64,000 nt of DNA from Bacteriovoracaceae bacterium (GTDB lineage: Bacteria > Bdellovibrionota > Bacteriovoracia > Bacteriovoracales > Bacteriovoracaceae). Both the position numbers and the translations under genes were made by a program. Positions 24,191 through 33,691 of this stretch are shown one piece after another (the first letter of the stretch is position 1; every line of letters starts with the position of its first letter). The stretch covers positions 1 to 64,000 of the forward strand of contig JADHTQ010000002.1 in NCBI GenBank assembly GCA_016784965.1. Direction: 5' to 3'. The notes below the pieces were generated by a model. The model searched no databases. It saw only the letters and a program-made list of their open reading frames with translations, and had not been told where the DNA came from.

Positions 24191-26629
24191 ATGAAAAATA
24201 TGCATTTAATATTTTCCATCATCTGCTTAACATTATTTATAAACTGCAGGCAAGATCAAAGCGAGCTAAGCATGTCAGCTCTTAGTAATTCAACATTTTC
24301 CCTGATAGATACAGTTAAAATCACACGCGGCTCATTTATAAGAAATAAAACATATAGCAACTCTCCGCTTAGATACGTCTCCACACAGCTTAGGATATGT
24401 ATGACAGATCCCGTAAGTGGTAGACCTATCCCTTACTATAACTTTGGGGTAGCCCTTCATTTGATCGAGCACAAACCTGCTTTAAACATCAATCAAGAGG
24501 TTGAGCTGGACAACAATTATTTTACCAAAAAAATGACCAATGCTTCAGGATGTTTCAATGTAGACAAAACTATCGAATATAACCAAACCACCTACAGTGA
24601 CTGGTCGACATATAAGATCGTTATGCAGGATATGGATAAAGGTGTATATGGTGATATAAAAAGCGAAAGGTTGGTTTATATAAATCCACATCTCAGAACT
24701 AACGATTTTGGAATTGACAGCAAAGATAAAGACCCACCTGTAGCATTTAAGGTAAACCCTCAAATTCACATTAAAGAAGTTACAGTTACACCGGCAGGAG
24801 ATGACAGGGATTCATACAAAATAAATAATTACTTACACCTTTACTTAGAGAGAAAGTTTGATATCGACTTTACAGCTACTGTACAGCTTGACCACAATTT
24901 TGAGGGTGAAAAACCAAATGAATTGTTACTATCTGGCAATTATCGTTTGAAGGCCTTAGTTTTAACCCCCATTAATGAAAAAGTACGCTTTAGTGATGAG
25001 GTGGTAAGAAATATTAATGGCAGCGATTACAAAGTAATTAGCAGTACTGAAGCTATCCATCAAAACAAATTCGAAAAAGTTCTAAAGCCAATTAAAGTCC
25101 AAAATGGAAGCGCTTATGTTTCTTTATCTCTACCTCTATTTTTTAAAGATTTGCCCCAAATGGCAAAAAACAATATCCTTTTACTAGAGTTTTCACCATA
25201 TGACCTGATTAAGGCCCAACATGATTCGCGCCTTTCACAACTTAGACCTGCGGTAGTGACTATACCTTTTACTTACAACGGGCAAAAGGATGTTATTAAA
25301 AAAAATGCACGTAATCTATTTAGAGAAGTTTCACACAAGGAGTTGGCTTCTATATCCCAACAAATCTCAAATACTGTAGAGCAAAATAAAAAGACTATCG
25401 TAATAAATAATCCTACAGATTCCTACGATTTATTTGAGAAAGATTTCTTGAAAAAACACCCACTTAGAAATATTAATTTAAAAAGTTCACTAATTTTTAC
25501 TCAGAGTGAATTCAATAGAAAGTGGAAAAAAGTTGAAGAAGATCGCTGGGATTATCTTAAACACAATTTAGACAAGGCCCTGTTTGAGTTAATTAGAAAC
25601 AGAATTAGCTATCCATTTAACACCAAATATAAAAACCACTTAAAGCCAATTTCAGATGCTGAGATGGATAACCTCGTACACGATAAAGCAGACATAACTA
25701 CCCTCCGCAAATTATGCAAATTGCTAACTGAAGATATTCCCCCCCCACTTTCTGATTCGTCTAATCCCCATCAAAATTGGATTGCAACCCTTTACTCAAA
25801 TTGTCTGAGCTCCCCCTCAGAATACTTTACGACAACACCAACAAAACATATAATAAATATCAAACCCTATAAAATAAAAAAGCGATACAATGCTGGCAGT
25901 GTCAACGTTGGCAAAACTTATTTCATTACTAAAAATGATTCTCTCATTGAAGAAACTGGAGACCGGATAACTGTCGGAATAAACCCCTTTAGTGCATCTA
26001 CAAGACGAAATTTAATCCCCTCCTTGCTTAAATATATCAAGCCCAATGCCATTGTTAACGCTGTAGATATGGGTGTCTATTCCAGGTTCGACTCATATGA
26101 AGTTATTGCCGTCCAAGAATCACTTATTGAGACCGACAGAAATTATAGACAAACCTCTATTGAGTATGCATATCAAGAGCATAGGTTTAGTTTTAAGGCC
26201 CGCACCAGAAGTTGTGTTCATATTCAGGGCATATCCTCTAAATACTCTTTTAAAGCATATCAAATGTGCAAATATTACGATGAATACGAAGTTTTAGAGG
26301 AAAGTTGGTTTTATCTTTCTACCAAGAACCCAGAAGACCCAGAGGACAACCATGCTCGTGCTATACGAGGAAGAGATAACTTTCTCGCTCTTGAAAACCT
26401 TCATGACAATAAAAGTCGGGTTCAAATTTTAGAACAGGTAAACACTATCGGACTTAAAGGTCGCTTCAAAGAGTATCTAGCTAGAGGTTACAATGAAGAT
26501 GATCTGCTAGATAGAGGAGATGGCAGCTTCCCAGGTATGATTTTGCCTTTTGCCAAAGCCGATAGAATTGAACATAACAACAATAAACTATTACGCGGAT
26601 ACGACACCCTCATAATGGACCGTCTCTAA
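24191..26629 (+). CDS. Large lipoprotein, paralogue 3 of 3
   Basis: The ATG at 24191 is chosen because it places a normal-length signal before the lipobox L-F-I-N-C; the ATG at 24146 would give an overlong lead. The 812-residue product has the family block with Y-S-D-W-S and D-F-G-I-D and the C-terminal G-S-F-P-G. The three genes in a row with diverged sequence indicate old tandem duplication. They could be variants of one surface component, for example subunits displaying alternative binding surfaces, but this is inference. Confidence 0.7.
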   Translation: MKNMHLIFSIICLTLFINCRQDQSELSMSALSNSTFSLIDTVKITRGSFIRNKTYSNSPLRYVSTQLRICMTDPVSGRPIPYYNFGVALHLIEHKPALNINQEVELDNNYFTKKMTNASGCFNVDKTIEYNQTTYSDWSTYKIVMQDMDKGVYGDIKSERLVYINPHLRTNDFGIDSKDKDPPVAFKVNPQIHIKEVTVTPAGDDRDSYKINNYLHLYLERKFDIDFTATVQLDHNFEGEKPNELLLSGNYRLKALVLTPINEKVRFSDEVVRNINGSDYKVISSTEAIHQNKFEKVLKPIKVQNGSAYVSLSLPLFFKDLPQMAKNNILLLEFSPYDLIKAQHDSRLSQLRPAVVTIPFTYNGQKDVIKKNARNLFREVSHKELASISQQISNTVEQNKKTIVINNPTDSYDLFEKDFLKKHPLRNINLKSSLIFTQSEFNRKWKKVEEDRWDYLKHNLDKALFELIRNRISYPFNTKYKNHLKPISDAEMDNLVHDKADITTLRKLCKLLTEDIPPPLSDSSNPHQNWIATLYSNCLSSPSEYFTTTPTKHIINIKPYKIKKRYNAGSVNVGKTYFITKNDSLIEETGDRITVGINPFSASTRRNLIPSLLKYIKPNAIVNAVDMGVYSRFDSYEVIAVQESLIETDRNYRQTSIEYAYQEHRFSFKARTRSCVHIQGISSKYSFKAYQMCKYYDEYEVLEESWFYLSTKNPEDPEDNHARAIRGRDNFLALENLHDNKSRVQILEQVNTIGLKGRFKEYLARGYNEDDLLDRGDGSFPGMILPFAKADRIEHNNNKLLRGYDTLIMDRL

Positions 26630-26775
26630 TATATAGTACTTCTTTTTAAATATTTCAAAATACACACAATTTATTCATAAATAATTAATAAACTTGTGGT
26701 TCTCTATTTCTTATACACTCCAATAGGCTTAAGAGAATAGTAGCCGGGAAACTGAGAACTTTAACGGAGTAATAC

Positions 26776-27717
26776 GTGAGCAGATGTTGGTACAATTTAT
26801 TGCAGTTTGGGCTGATTATATTGTTATTTTTTAGTGAATATTCATATTCTACTTTGAGTGAAGATGTAGAAAGGGCACGCACCTCCTGTATGACTTTCAT
26901 GGAATCAATAGCTTCCAGTAGTAAACCACAGACAATTGACTTACCTGCGCTGGTAGCACCTGCGGTCAAATACTTAAAGCATATGCAGCAAGAAGAGGAT
27001 GTTATAAGTGAGAAAATAAGTACTATAAAACATCAGTTATCTCAAACAAACTTGCTCGATATAGTACAACGCCAAGATCTCCAAGAGGAGTTACACAAGA
27101 GTCAATTGGCACTATATGCTTCTCAACAACAAATTACCGCTACAAAAAGCCATATTACTTCGCTTGCAACGTTGTCTTTAGAGGGTAAGAATGATTTTGG
27201 AGAATTTATGGCAAAAATCACTAGCATGAATCACATCCACAGTACACAAATCCCTAACCTAACTGCTTTGGCGATAAAATCGGAACCGTTGGTAGTGGCG
27301 GCAATGAAAGCTATACAAGATGGAGGTGAAAACACGACAATATTATCTGATGAGCTTTTGGAAAATTTAAAAAATATTATGTCATTAGTTAAATCCCTAA
27401 ATTCAACTTTGAGCAGCTATTATGGTCAAGCAGAGACATTACAAATGTTTGGTGAAGCACTTAGGGCGGCCTTGACAAACGGCCATATTTTTTTGAAACC
27501 AAATAATAGCCTGAAAGATTTAAACAAACTCGCTACATATTTATTAATTATCCAAAAAGAGTTGAGTCACCTCAAAAGGGAGATTCGTTCTCATGCTGGG
27601 CACGACACCGATGCTCTTATTACAAAATACTTTTGCAACAATGTTCCAGAAGATTTATTGCAGTATTGTGATACTAGTAAAGTTGCTTTAATTTTTTCAC
27701 ACTTAAATCCACATTAA
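26776..27717 (+). CDS. Secreted coiled-coil protein of unknown function
   Basis: The GTG start has GGAG six bases before it. A signal peptide ends near S-Y-S-T (about residue 24). Most of the 313-residue product is predicted helix with heptad-like patterns, for example around V-I-S-E-K-I-S-T-I-K and L-Q-E-E-L-H-K-S-Q-L. Two cysteine-containing segments (Y-F-C-N-N and Y-C-D-T) lie at the end. Its stop overlaps the stop of the convergent clpX-like gene by four bases. No family is recognised. Confidence 0.6.
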   Translation: MSRCWYNLLQFGLIILLFFSEYSYSTLSEDVERARTSCMTFMESIASSSKPQTIDLPALVAPAVKYLKHMQQEEDVISEKISTIKHQLSQTNLLDIVQRQDLQEELHKSQLALYASQQQITATKSHITSLATLSLEGKNDFGEFMAKITSMNHIHSTQIPNLTALAIKSEPLVVAAMKAIQDGGENTTILSDELLENLKNIMSLVKSLNSTLSSYYGQAETLQMFGEALRAALTNGHIFLKPNNSLKDLNKLATYLLIIQKELSHLKREIRSHAGHDTDALITKYFCNNVPEDLLQYCDTSKVALIFSHLNPH

Positions 27718-29081
27718 TGGGTGTTTAAATCAGTTAAAAGGTGCAATAGTTCTTTTTGTGGATCTTTAACCGTTTCTTTGGTGATGGTGAATGCGGTAAT
27801 ATGAGTAGATGGTAGTTCGAATTTAAAGTCTCGTAGAATGCTCTCACAAACTGTCATCAAGGCCCTAGCACCCGTTTTTTCTTCCAATGCCAAATGGGCA
27901 ATTTCTCTCAATGCACAATCTGTAAACTCAACAGCTATGCCATATGCTCTAAATGCTTTTGTATATTGATTTATGATTGATCCCTTGGCGTTTTTTAGGA
28001 TCAGATAGAGATCCTCTTCACTCAATCGATTACAATTTGATCTAACGGGTAGTCTACCGACAAATTCTGGTTCTAGGCCAAAATCAACTAAATCTTTGGT
28101 GCTGACATATTGAAAAATATTTTTCTCATCTTTTTGTAATTGGACGGGCTTTGTTACGTTGAGGCCGATGGTATTCATCTTTAGCCGTTTTTTGATTATA
28201 TCTTCAAGACCATAAAAGGCTCCACTTACAATGAAAAGAATATGCTTGGTATTAACAACTTTTTTGGTGACCTTGCCATTTTTTTGAAAATCCATGAAAG
28301 CGCGCATTTGAGAGATCATATCGTGGGAGCCAGACAAATCGATATCTGTCTCTTCCATAAGTTTAAGTAGTGCATTTTGTACACCACGACCACTTATATC
28401 TTTGCCGCCCATATTTGAGTGGCCACCTGCAATCTTGTCGGCTTCATCAAAGTAGATTATTCCATATTGTGCCTCTTCGATATTATCATCTGCCATAGAA
28501 ACAAGGTCTCTGACCATATCATCAACGTTTGCACCAACAAATCCAGTTTCAGTAAAGCGAGTAGCATCGGCCTTAACAAATGGAACTCCAATTAATTTAG
28601 CTATCATTTTAACTAAATAGGTTTTGCCAACTCCTGTGGGGCCTAAAAGCAATACATTTTGTTTAGTATAATTATCACCATCATCTTCATAGTTCTGAGA
28701 ATTTAGCTCATTGCACTCTTGGATATGATTGTAATGGTCACAGACTGCAATACTTAATACTTTTTTTGCTTGTTCTTGGCCTATTATATATTGGTCTAAA
28801 TATTCCTTCACCTCTTTGGGCCTATAGTTAAAACTAAGATCTAGCTCCTCAATTTCCTCAAAATCATCTACATCTACAACCTCGTTGAGATTTGGATTAG
28901 GTGGTAAAACTGCTGGTTCTTTGGTTTTTTCATTGGGGGCGGCTTTAACTTCTTGGGTTATAATTTTAATATCATCACCAAATTTCTGACGCATAAATGC
29001 TTCAATTTCGCGCTGTACCTCCTCCGGCTTTGGAGGAGATTTTTTTTCTGGTTGTGAATTTTTTTCTGGTTCTATGTCCAC
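27714..29081 (-). CDS. clpX: ClpX-like AAA+ unfoldase lacking the zinc-binding domain
   Basis: The AAA+ core matches ClpX: Y-I-I-G-Q-E-Q-A-K, P-loop G-P-T-G-V-G-K-T, pore loop G-F-V-G (usually G-Y-V-G), Walker B F-D-E-A-D-K-I, and an arginine-finger region P-E-F-V-G-R-L-P. The ClpP-docking tripeptide appears as I-G-L, close to the usual I-G-F. The first ~85 residues are acidic, proline-rich and contain no cysteines, so the usual N-terminal C4 zinc domain is missing. GTG start with GAGGT five bases before it; three bases after der. It may be a second, specialised ClpX rather than the general one. Confidence 0.8.
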   Translation of the reverse strand: MDIEPEKNSQPEKKSPPKPEEVQREIEAFMRQKFGDDIKIITQEVKAAPNEKTKEPAVLPPNPNLNEVVDVDDFEEIEELDLSFNYRPKEVKEYLDQYIIGQEQAKKVLSIAVCDHYNHIQECNELNSQNYEDDGDNYTKQNVLLLGPTGVGKTYLVKMIAKLIGVPFVKADATRFTETGFVGANVDDMVRDLVSMADDNIEEAQYGIIYFDEADKIAGGHSNMGGKDISGRGVQNALLKLMEETDIDLSGSHDMISQMRAFMDFQKNGKVTKKVVNTKHILFIVSGAFYGLEDIIKKRLKMNTIGLNVTKPVQLQKDEKNIFQYVSTKDLVDFGLEPEFVGRLPVRSNCNRLSEEDLYLILKNAKGSIINQYTKAFRAYGIAVEFTDCALREIAHLALEEKTGARALMTVCESILRDFKFELPSTHITAFTITKETVKDPQKELLHLLTDLNTH

Positions 29082-29084
29082 CTG

Positions 29085-30614
29085 TTACCTCGTTTCTGCT
29101 TTAACCTTATCTGTATCAGTACCAGACCGGAAAATCAAATGTACCGGGGTATTGTACAGGCCAAACTCTTCACGTAAACCTTTTTGTAGATATCTTCTGT
29201 AATTATCTGGAACGCCAAGGGACTTATTAGAAAATAACAAAAAAGTGGGGGGGGATTTTTTTACCATAGATGAATACTTTACTCTAAAGCGCGCTCCACC
29301 AGACTTTTTTAAAACAATTGAGTGTTTTTCAACTAACTGATTCACAAAGCGGTTTAACTCTCCGGTAGGAATCTCTTTTCTTCTTACCAAAATTGTTTTT
29401 TTAATGGAGTTTTTTAAGGCCTTTAGGTGCTTATTAAACTTAGCAGAAATTGGAATTAAATCACAGTAATCGAGCCAGGGAATAGTATCTCGCAAATCAA
29501 GTAACCACTCTTTTTTATCGCGCTCAGTTTGTAGTTTGTCCTTTAAAAGATCAATCTTATTCACACACATTATCACTGATTTGCCCTTTTCAAGGGCAAT
29601 ATCTATGATTCTACGATCTTGGTGGCCAATGCCCTTTACTGCATCAACCAAACAAAGGACAATGTCTGCCTCAGTTATACTTTTTAAAGAGCGAAAAACT
29701 GATTGTGACTCAATAAAATCCTCTATCTTCTTTTGCTTTCTAATTCCGGCAGTATCAACAATCTTTAAGGATCGCCAATAGCTTTGCTCTTGCTCAACTT
29801 GTTCGCTTTTATTGTCGTCCAGCTGCTTGGCATCAGGTCCGAAATATAAGTCAAAGTAGCCTTCAATCGGATCAACAGTTGTACCTGGAATGTCACTAAC
29901 CAGTGCTCTTTTTGCTCCAACTAATTGATTTAATAGAGTTGACTTGCCAGCGTTGGGTCCCCCAATAATGGCCAGCTTGGCAACAACATTTTCTCTGGGC
30001 TTTACTCCCTTTTGAAAATGTAAATATGCATTCTTTTTTTCCTGTGTGTGATTAAACTGGATTGCTTCGCGATGAATTCTCTCTCTTAGGTATCCCATAC
30101 CTAATCTGTGTGCCGCTGATGTTTTAAACATATTCTCATCTGCACAGCCCAAGGCATAAAATTCACTCTCTGAGCCCATTTGCTTGTCAGAATCATATTT
30201 GTTGATAATGAGTAAGAAGTTTTTCTTTTGGGCACGCAAATAGTCTGCAATGGCCTGATCAAAAGGAAGTACACCTTCTCTGACATCAACGACAAATAAA
30301 ACCAAATCTGATTCTGCAATTGCTAACTTGGCGTGCTCGGCCATGATATTAAAGAATTTATCAACATTAGAGTTAGTATCATCTATCACTTGAGGGTAAA
30401 AGCCGCCAGTATCAACTAAAATAGTCTCGGCCATATCTTCATCGTGAAGGTCATCGAATGTAGCAATACCGTAATGCCTATCTCGAGTTACCCCAGGGGT
30501 ATCAAAAGTTATGGCCTTTTTGGCTTGCCTCATCAAGGCATTAAAAAGAGAGCTTTTACCCACATTGGGGCGCCCAATTAAAGATATGGCCATAGTTCTT
30601 TGTGAAGTGGTCAT
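29085..30614 (-). CDS. der: GTPase Der (EngA), ribosome assembly
   Basis: The 509-residue protein has two tandem GTPase domains. The first carries G-R-P-N-V-G-K-S, D-T-P-G-V-T-R-D and N-K-Y-D. The second carries G-G-P-N-A-G-K-S, D-I-P-G-T-T-V-D and N-K-I-D, followed by a KH-like C-terminal domain. Der assists 50S subunit maturation. The ATG at 30614 (GGAG six bases upstream) overlaps the era stop codon as ATGA; a TTG at 30626 would be longer but is less well placed. It is third in the rnc-era-der-clpX operon. Confidence 0.92.
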   Translation of the reverse strand: MTTSQRTMAISLIGRPNVGKSSLFNALMRQAKKAITFDTPGVTRDRHYGIATFDDLHDEDMAETILVDTGGFYPQVIDDTNSNVDKFFNIMAEHAKLAIAESDLVLFVVDVREGVLPFDQAIADYLRAQKKNFLLIINKYDSDKQMGSESEFYALGCADENMFKTSAAHRLGMGYLRERIHREAIQFNHTQEKKNAYLHFQKGVKPRENVVAKLAIIGGPNAGKSTLLNQLVGAKRALVSDIPGTTVDPIEGYFDLYFGPDAKQLDDNKSEQVEQEQSYWRSLKIVDTAGIRKQKKIEDFIESQSVFRSLKSITEADIVLCLVDAVKGIGHQDRRIIDIALEKGKSVIMCVNKIDLLKDKLQTERDKKEWLLDLRDTIPWLDYCDLIPISAKFNKHLKALKNSIKKTILVRRKEIPTGELNRFVNQLVEKHSIVLKKSGGARFRVKYSSMVKKSPPTFLLFSNKSLGVPDNYRRYLQKGLREEFGLYNTPVHLIFRSGTDTDKVKAETR

Positions 30615-31588
30615 TTCTGTCTCCAAACGCGATTTGAATCTTTTGCCCGTGGAAGCCCGATTTCTTCTAAAACAAAGTTATTTTTAAACCAATTGGGTGA
30701 AACTTTTACATGTAAATTCAAATAAACTGAGCCACCAATCATAGCTTCAATCTTTTTTCTGGATCTCGTGCCAATTTCTCTGATCATACTTCCCTTAGAG
30801 CCCACGACTATTGCCCTTTGTGAGGGACGGTTTACTAGAATTGATGCAGAAATATGGGAGGAAACTTTCTCAGTACTTTCTTTTCCTCGTCCAAAATCCT
30901 GATATTCTTCAACTACAACAGCAACTTCATGTGGAATTTCATCCCGTAGTAATTCAAATGCCTGCTGCCTAATATATTCAGTGGCAAAAAATCTCTCATT
31001 TTTATTAGAGATATCTCCATTGGGGTACAAATGATAACCAGATTTTGCCTCATCGCAAATAGCTCCAGTCAACAGATGTAGGTTATCACCCGTTTTTGAA
31101 CTCACGACAAAATGCTTCTCAATTGATGGCAGAAATTGGCGTACTTGCTCAATAGTTTCCTCTAAGGGCCATTTATCAATATCTTTTGCCAGATCACCCT
31201 TGGTAAAAACAACCCAAATGCGCCCAAGCGTAATGTCTTTAAAACTTTTTCTAAAATGGACAAACTGATCTAAAATTTTCTTGTTTAAATCTATTAACAA
31301 CAGATTAATATCTGCTCCATCACAGCTGTCAATCGCCTGTTGGTTCATTCTTTTATTAAATTCCTTATTTGAATTATGAAGTCCCGGAGTATCAACTAAA
31401 ATTACCTCTGTATGGTCAATCGTGAGTACACAATGAAAACGATTTCTTGTAGTTTGTGGTTTACTCGTTACAATGGAGAGGTCCATTCCCATTAAATAAT
31501 TTATCATCGAGCTTTTGCCAACATTAGGTGCTCCAAGTACCGACACCATAATTGATTTGTTAAGTGGATGTTGTGACTCAATCAACAT
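30611..31588 (-). CDS. era: GTPase Era, 30S ribosome maturation
   Basis: The 325-residue protein has G1 G-A-P-N-V-G-K-S, the switch region T-T-R-N-R, and G3 D-T-P-G-L-H. The G4 position reads F-T-K-G-D instead of the usual N-K-x-D. A C-terminal KH domain carries V-G-S-K-G-S-M-I-R-E-I-G for 16S rRNA binding. AAGGAG lies before the ATG, inside the end of rnc, which it overlaps by 11 bases. The rnc-era order is conserved across bacteria. Confidence 0.92.
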   Translation of the reverse strand: MLIESQHPLNKSIMVSVLGAPNVGKSSMINYLMGMDLSIVTSKPQTTRNRFHCVLTIDHTEVILVDTPGLHNSNKEFNKRMNQQAIDSCDGADINLLLIDLNKKILDQFVHFRKSFKDITLGRIWVVFTKGDLAKDIDKWPLEETIEQVRQFLPSIEKHFVVSSKTGDNLHLLTGAICDEAKSGYHLYPNGDISNKNERFFATEYIRQQAFELLRDEIPHEVAVVVEEYQDFGRGKESTEKVSSHISASILVNRPSQRAIVVGSKGSMIREIGTRSRKKIEAMIGGSVYLNLHVKVSPNWFKNNFVLEEIGLPRAKDSNRVWRQK

Positions 31589-32441
31589 GAGAATTCTCCT
31601 TGCAATATTTATCTAATAATTTTTCTTCAAGTACTTTTGAAGCCAACTCCATTTGCGCTTTCTTTTTTGAATTGGCAACACTCATGCTGAGTGCAGTGCC
31701 ATCAACCATGAGCTGAGCGGAGTACAGGCCATTTTCTAATTGGGTAATTTCATACTTAGGCAGCTTCCCAAACAACTTTATAGTCAGCTCTTGTAACCTG
31801 GATTTTGAATCAAATGCCTGTAGGTACGAGGCAGAAATAAGTTCCCGATTCGTCTCTTTTTTATAAATTGAAAATAATGACTCTAAAGAATTTTTAGCAC
31901 CCTCAAGGCCCCCATCGAGATAAATTGCGGCCAAGACAGCTTCAAACACATCTGCTAGCAAGGCCTCTTTGCTCTCACCACCAGAGTTGAGTTCACCTTT
32001 GCCCAAAAGAATACATTGTCCAAGCCCCATAAAGCTGGCCCAACTTGCAAGGTTTTGCCCATTAACCAACGAGCTTCTAAATTTTGAAAGCTCTCCCTCC
32101 GAAAGGTCCTGGTAGCCCTCAAATAGAAGGGAGCTAATTAGCATTCCCAAAATTGAATCACCCAAAAATTCTAGCCGCTCATTATCACTCAACTCAAAAA
32201 GATCAAATTCATGGACGAAAGATTTATGGCAGAGGGCCTTGGTTAAAAGTAGATTATTTTTAAAACGATAGTTTAGACAATTAAGAGGCCAAAGAAGCGT
32301 ACTGTGCTTTGCAATAAACTCACTTAGATCCTCAATTTGCTGAATTTCCTTACGGTGCACCCCGTCTAATACCGCACGTGATAAATGTATATCACTTACA
32401 AACTCTGCACAGTAATTGTGATCTAAGGTCGTCTCTTGCAC
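31578..32441 (-). CDS. rnc: Ribonuclease III
   Basis: The catalytic domain carries the signature N-E-R-L-E-F-L-G-D-S, with the second acidic pair in A-D-V-F-E-A. A double-stranded RNA-binding domain follows, ending with A-N-S-K-K-K-A-Q-M-E-L-A. The enzyme processes rRNA precursors and double-stranded RNA. At 287 residues it is longer than the usual ~225 because of about 50 extra N-terminal residues; the GTG start has only a weak ribosome binding site and no internal Met offers an alternative before the domain. It leads the rnc-era-der-clpX operon. Confidence 0.92.
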   Translation of the reverse strand: MQETTLDHNYCAEFVSDIHLSRAVLDGVHRKEIQQIEDLSEFIAKHSTLLWPLNCLNYRFKNNLLLTKALCHKSFVHEFDLFELSDNERLEFLGDSILGMLISSLLFEGYQDLSEGELSKFRSSLVNGQNLASWASFMGLGQCILLGKGELNSGGESKEALLADVFEAVLAAIYLDGGLEGAKNSLESLFSIYKKETNRELISASYLQAFDSKSRLQELTIKLFGKLPKYEITQLENGLYSAQLMVDGTALSMSVANSKKKAQMELASKVLEEKLLDKYCKENSHVD

Positions 32442-32623
32442 TATGGCTCACTTATATTTAAATTTTGGTTAGTTGTGTAACTAATGTAAGATTCTTTAAA
32501 CCACACAGCACAAAAGATCAAGCTTTCTCTTTTATAATCGCATATGTTTATCTATCATCTTTAGTATCTAAACTAGACTCTGTAATAATTACCAGCGATA
32601 CTGGTTATTTGGAAAGCAGCACT

Positions 32624-33580
32624 ATGGATTTTTTTAAACTACAAAAAGAATTTGGCGACAAACTAGAGCGCATAGGGCGTGGTCTAAACACAAGACGCAA
32701 TTACCTGCACGATTTGGATTGTTTCGAGCGTTTCATGAAGGGGCGGCATGATAACTGGAATTTATCCAGTTTCAGTATTGGAGACGCAAAAGATTACAAC
32801 TCATTTTTAAAAAAGACATACAACTCAGATAACTCCATTAGAAGAAAAGTACAGGTCCTTAGAATTTTTTTCGACTTTCTCATGGAGAAGAGCATTGTCT
32901 CTACAAATCCAGTCAGAAAGCTCCCAACATCACCCAAAGTACTTGATATTCCAAGGCCAACTCCTCTAATTGATATCAAGACTCTTTGGACTTACCTTTT
33001 AGAAGAAAGCTACTCTAGTAATAACTTAAGTAACCTTCTGGCCCAAAGAAATCAAGTCCTCATGCTGCTTATTTACAGTGGAGGGCTCAAGGTTTCGGAT
33101 TTATCAGATTTGCAGACTGGTCAAATAAAATTAGGCAACAAGCCTAGAGTTATGATTAAAAAAACCCCAAGAGACCCGTATACTATCCCACTTCCCCCGG
33201 TTTTTACGCCAGTTTATAAGCTATACTTACATAATTTAGAGGTCGAAAAACAAAAATCAAAGCTTGAGTTTAGTTATGTATTTTTTAACGCCAACCACTT
33301 CCAAATTTTAAGTAGCAAACTATCAGTTCGGGGTATTGAGCTGGTTTTTGCAGAATATCGTGAGAAATTACAAATTCAACTTACTCCCAAATCCTTACGC
33401 CAAGCATGTATTTTTAAATGGCTCCACCAAAAGAAAGAAGATCTTCTAATTAAAGAGTGGATGGGGTTTGCCCCTTCATACTCGCTTAAACTTTATAAAG
33501 AAAATATGTCTTCACACATCTATAATGACGATTTTCTAGAAGATCTATTCAACCTCTATTCCAAACAACTAGCAAATTGA
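32624..33580 (+). CDS. XerC/D-like tyrosine recombinase with altered active site
   Basis: GGAAAG seven bases before the ATG at 32624 supports this start rather than the upstream TTG at 32465. The 318-residue product has an N-terminal core-binding domain (about 5-95) and a catalytic domain. In the latter, the first catalytic Arg is Lys (S-G-G-L-K156-V-S-D). The H-x-L-R-H motif reads K-S-L-R-Q, and the later L-G-H reads M-G-F. The Lys of the beta-hairpin, the second Arg and the Tyr (L-Y-K-E) remain. It is probably impaired or inactive as a recombinase and may act as a DNA-binding protein. It is divergent from rnc. Confidence 0.75.
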   Translation: MDFFKLQKEFGDKLERIGRGLNTRRNYLHDLDCFERFMKGRHDNWNLSSFSIGDAKDYNSFLKKTYNSDNSIRRKVQVLRIFFDFLMEKSIVSTNPVRKLPTSPKVLDIPRPTPLIDIKTLWTYLLEESYSSNNLSNLLAQRNQVLMLLIYSGGLKVSDLSDLQTGQIKLGNKPRVMIKKTPRDPYTIPLPPVFTPVYKLYLHNLEVEKQKSKLEFSYVFFNANHFQILSSKLSVRGIELVFAEYREKLQIQLTPKSLRQACIFKWLHQKKEDLLIKEWMGFAPSYSLKLYKENMSSHIYNDDFLEDLFNLYSKQLAN

Positions 33581-33607
33581 GTAAGGGGCATAACTTATAG
33601 ATATAAT

Positions 33608-33691
33608 TGGTAGCCGAGGCGAGACTTGAACTCGCACACCCGAAGATAGCAGATTTTGAATCTACCGTGTCTACCATTCCACCACTCGGCC
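33608..33691 (-). tRNA. tRNA-Leu(CAA)
   Basis: Read on the minus strand, the sequence folds into a class II tRNA. The acceptor pair is GGCCGAG/CTCGGCT with discriminator A and an encoded CCA. It has a D-arm, an anticodon stem around loop TTCAAAA (anticodon CAA), a long variable arm, and a T-arm with GTTCAAGTC. It decodes UUG. It stands alone between the recombinase-like gene and a small hypothetical gene, downstream of an integrase-like gene as tRNA target sites often are, although no duplicated end was seen. Confidence 0.95.

Noticed and set aside
32465-32623. 53-codon N-terminal extension of the recombinase-like gene
   Set aside because: TTG start without a ribosome binding site, and residues unlike the core-binding domain; GGAAAG supports ATG 32624.
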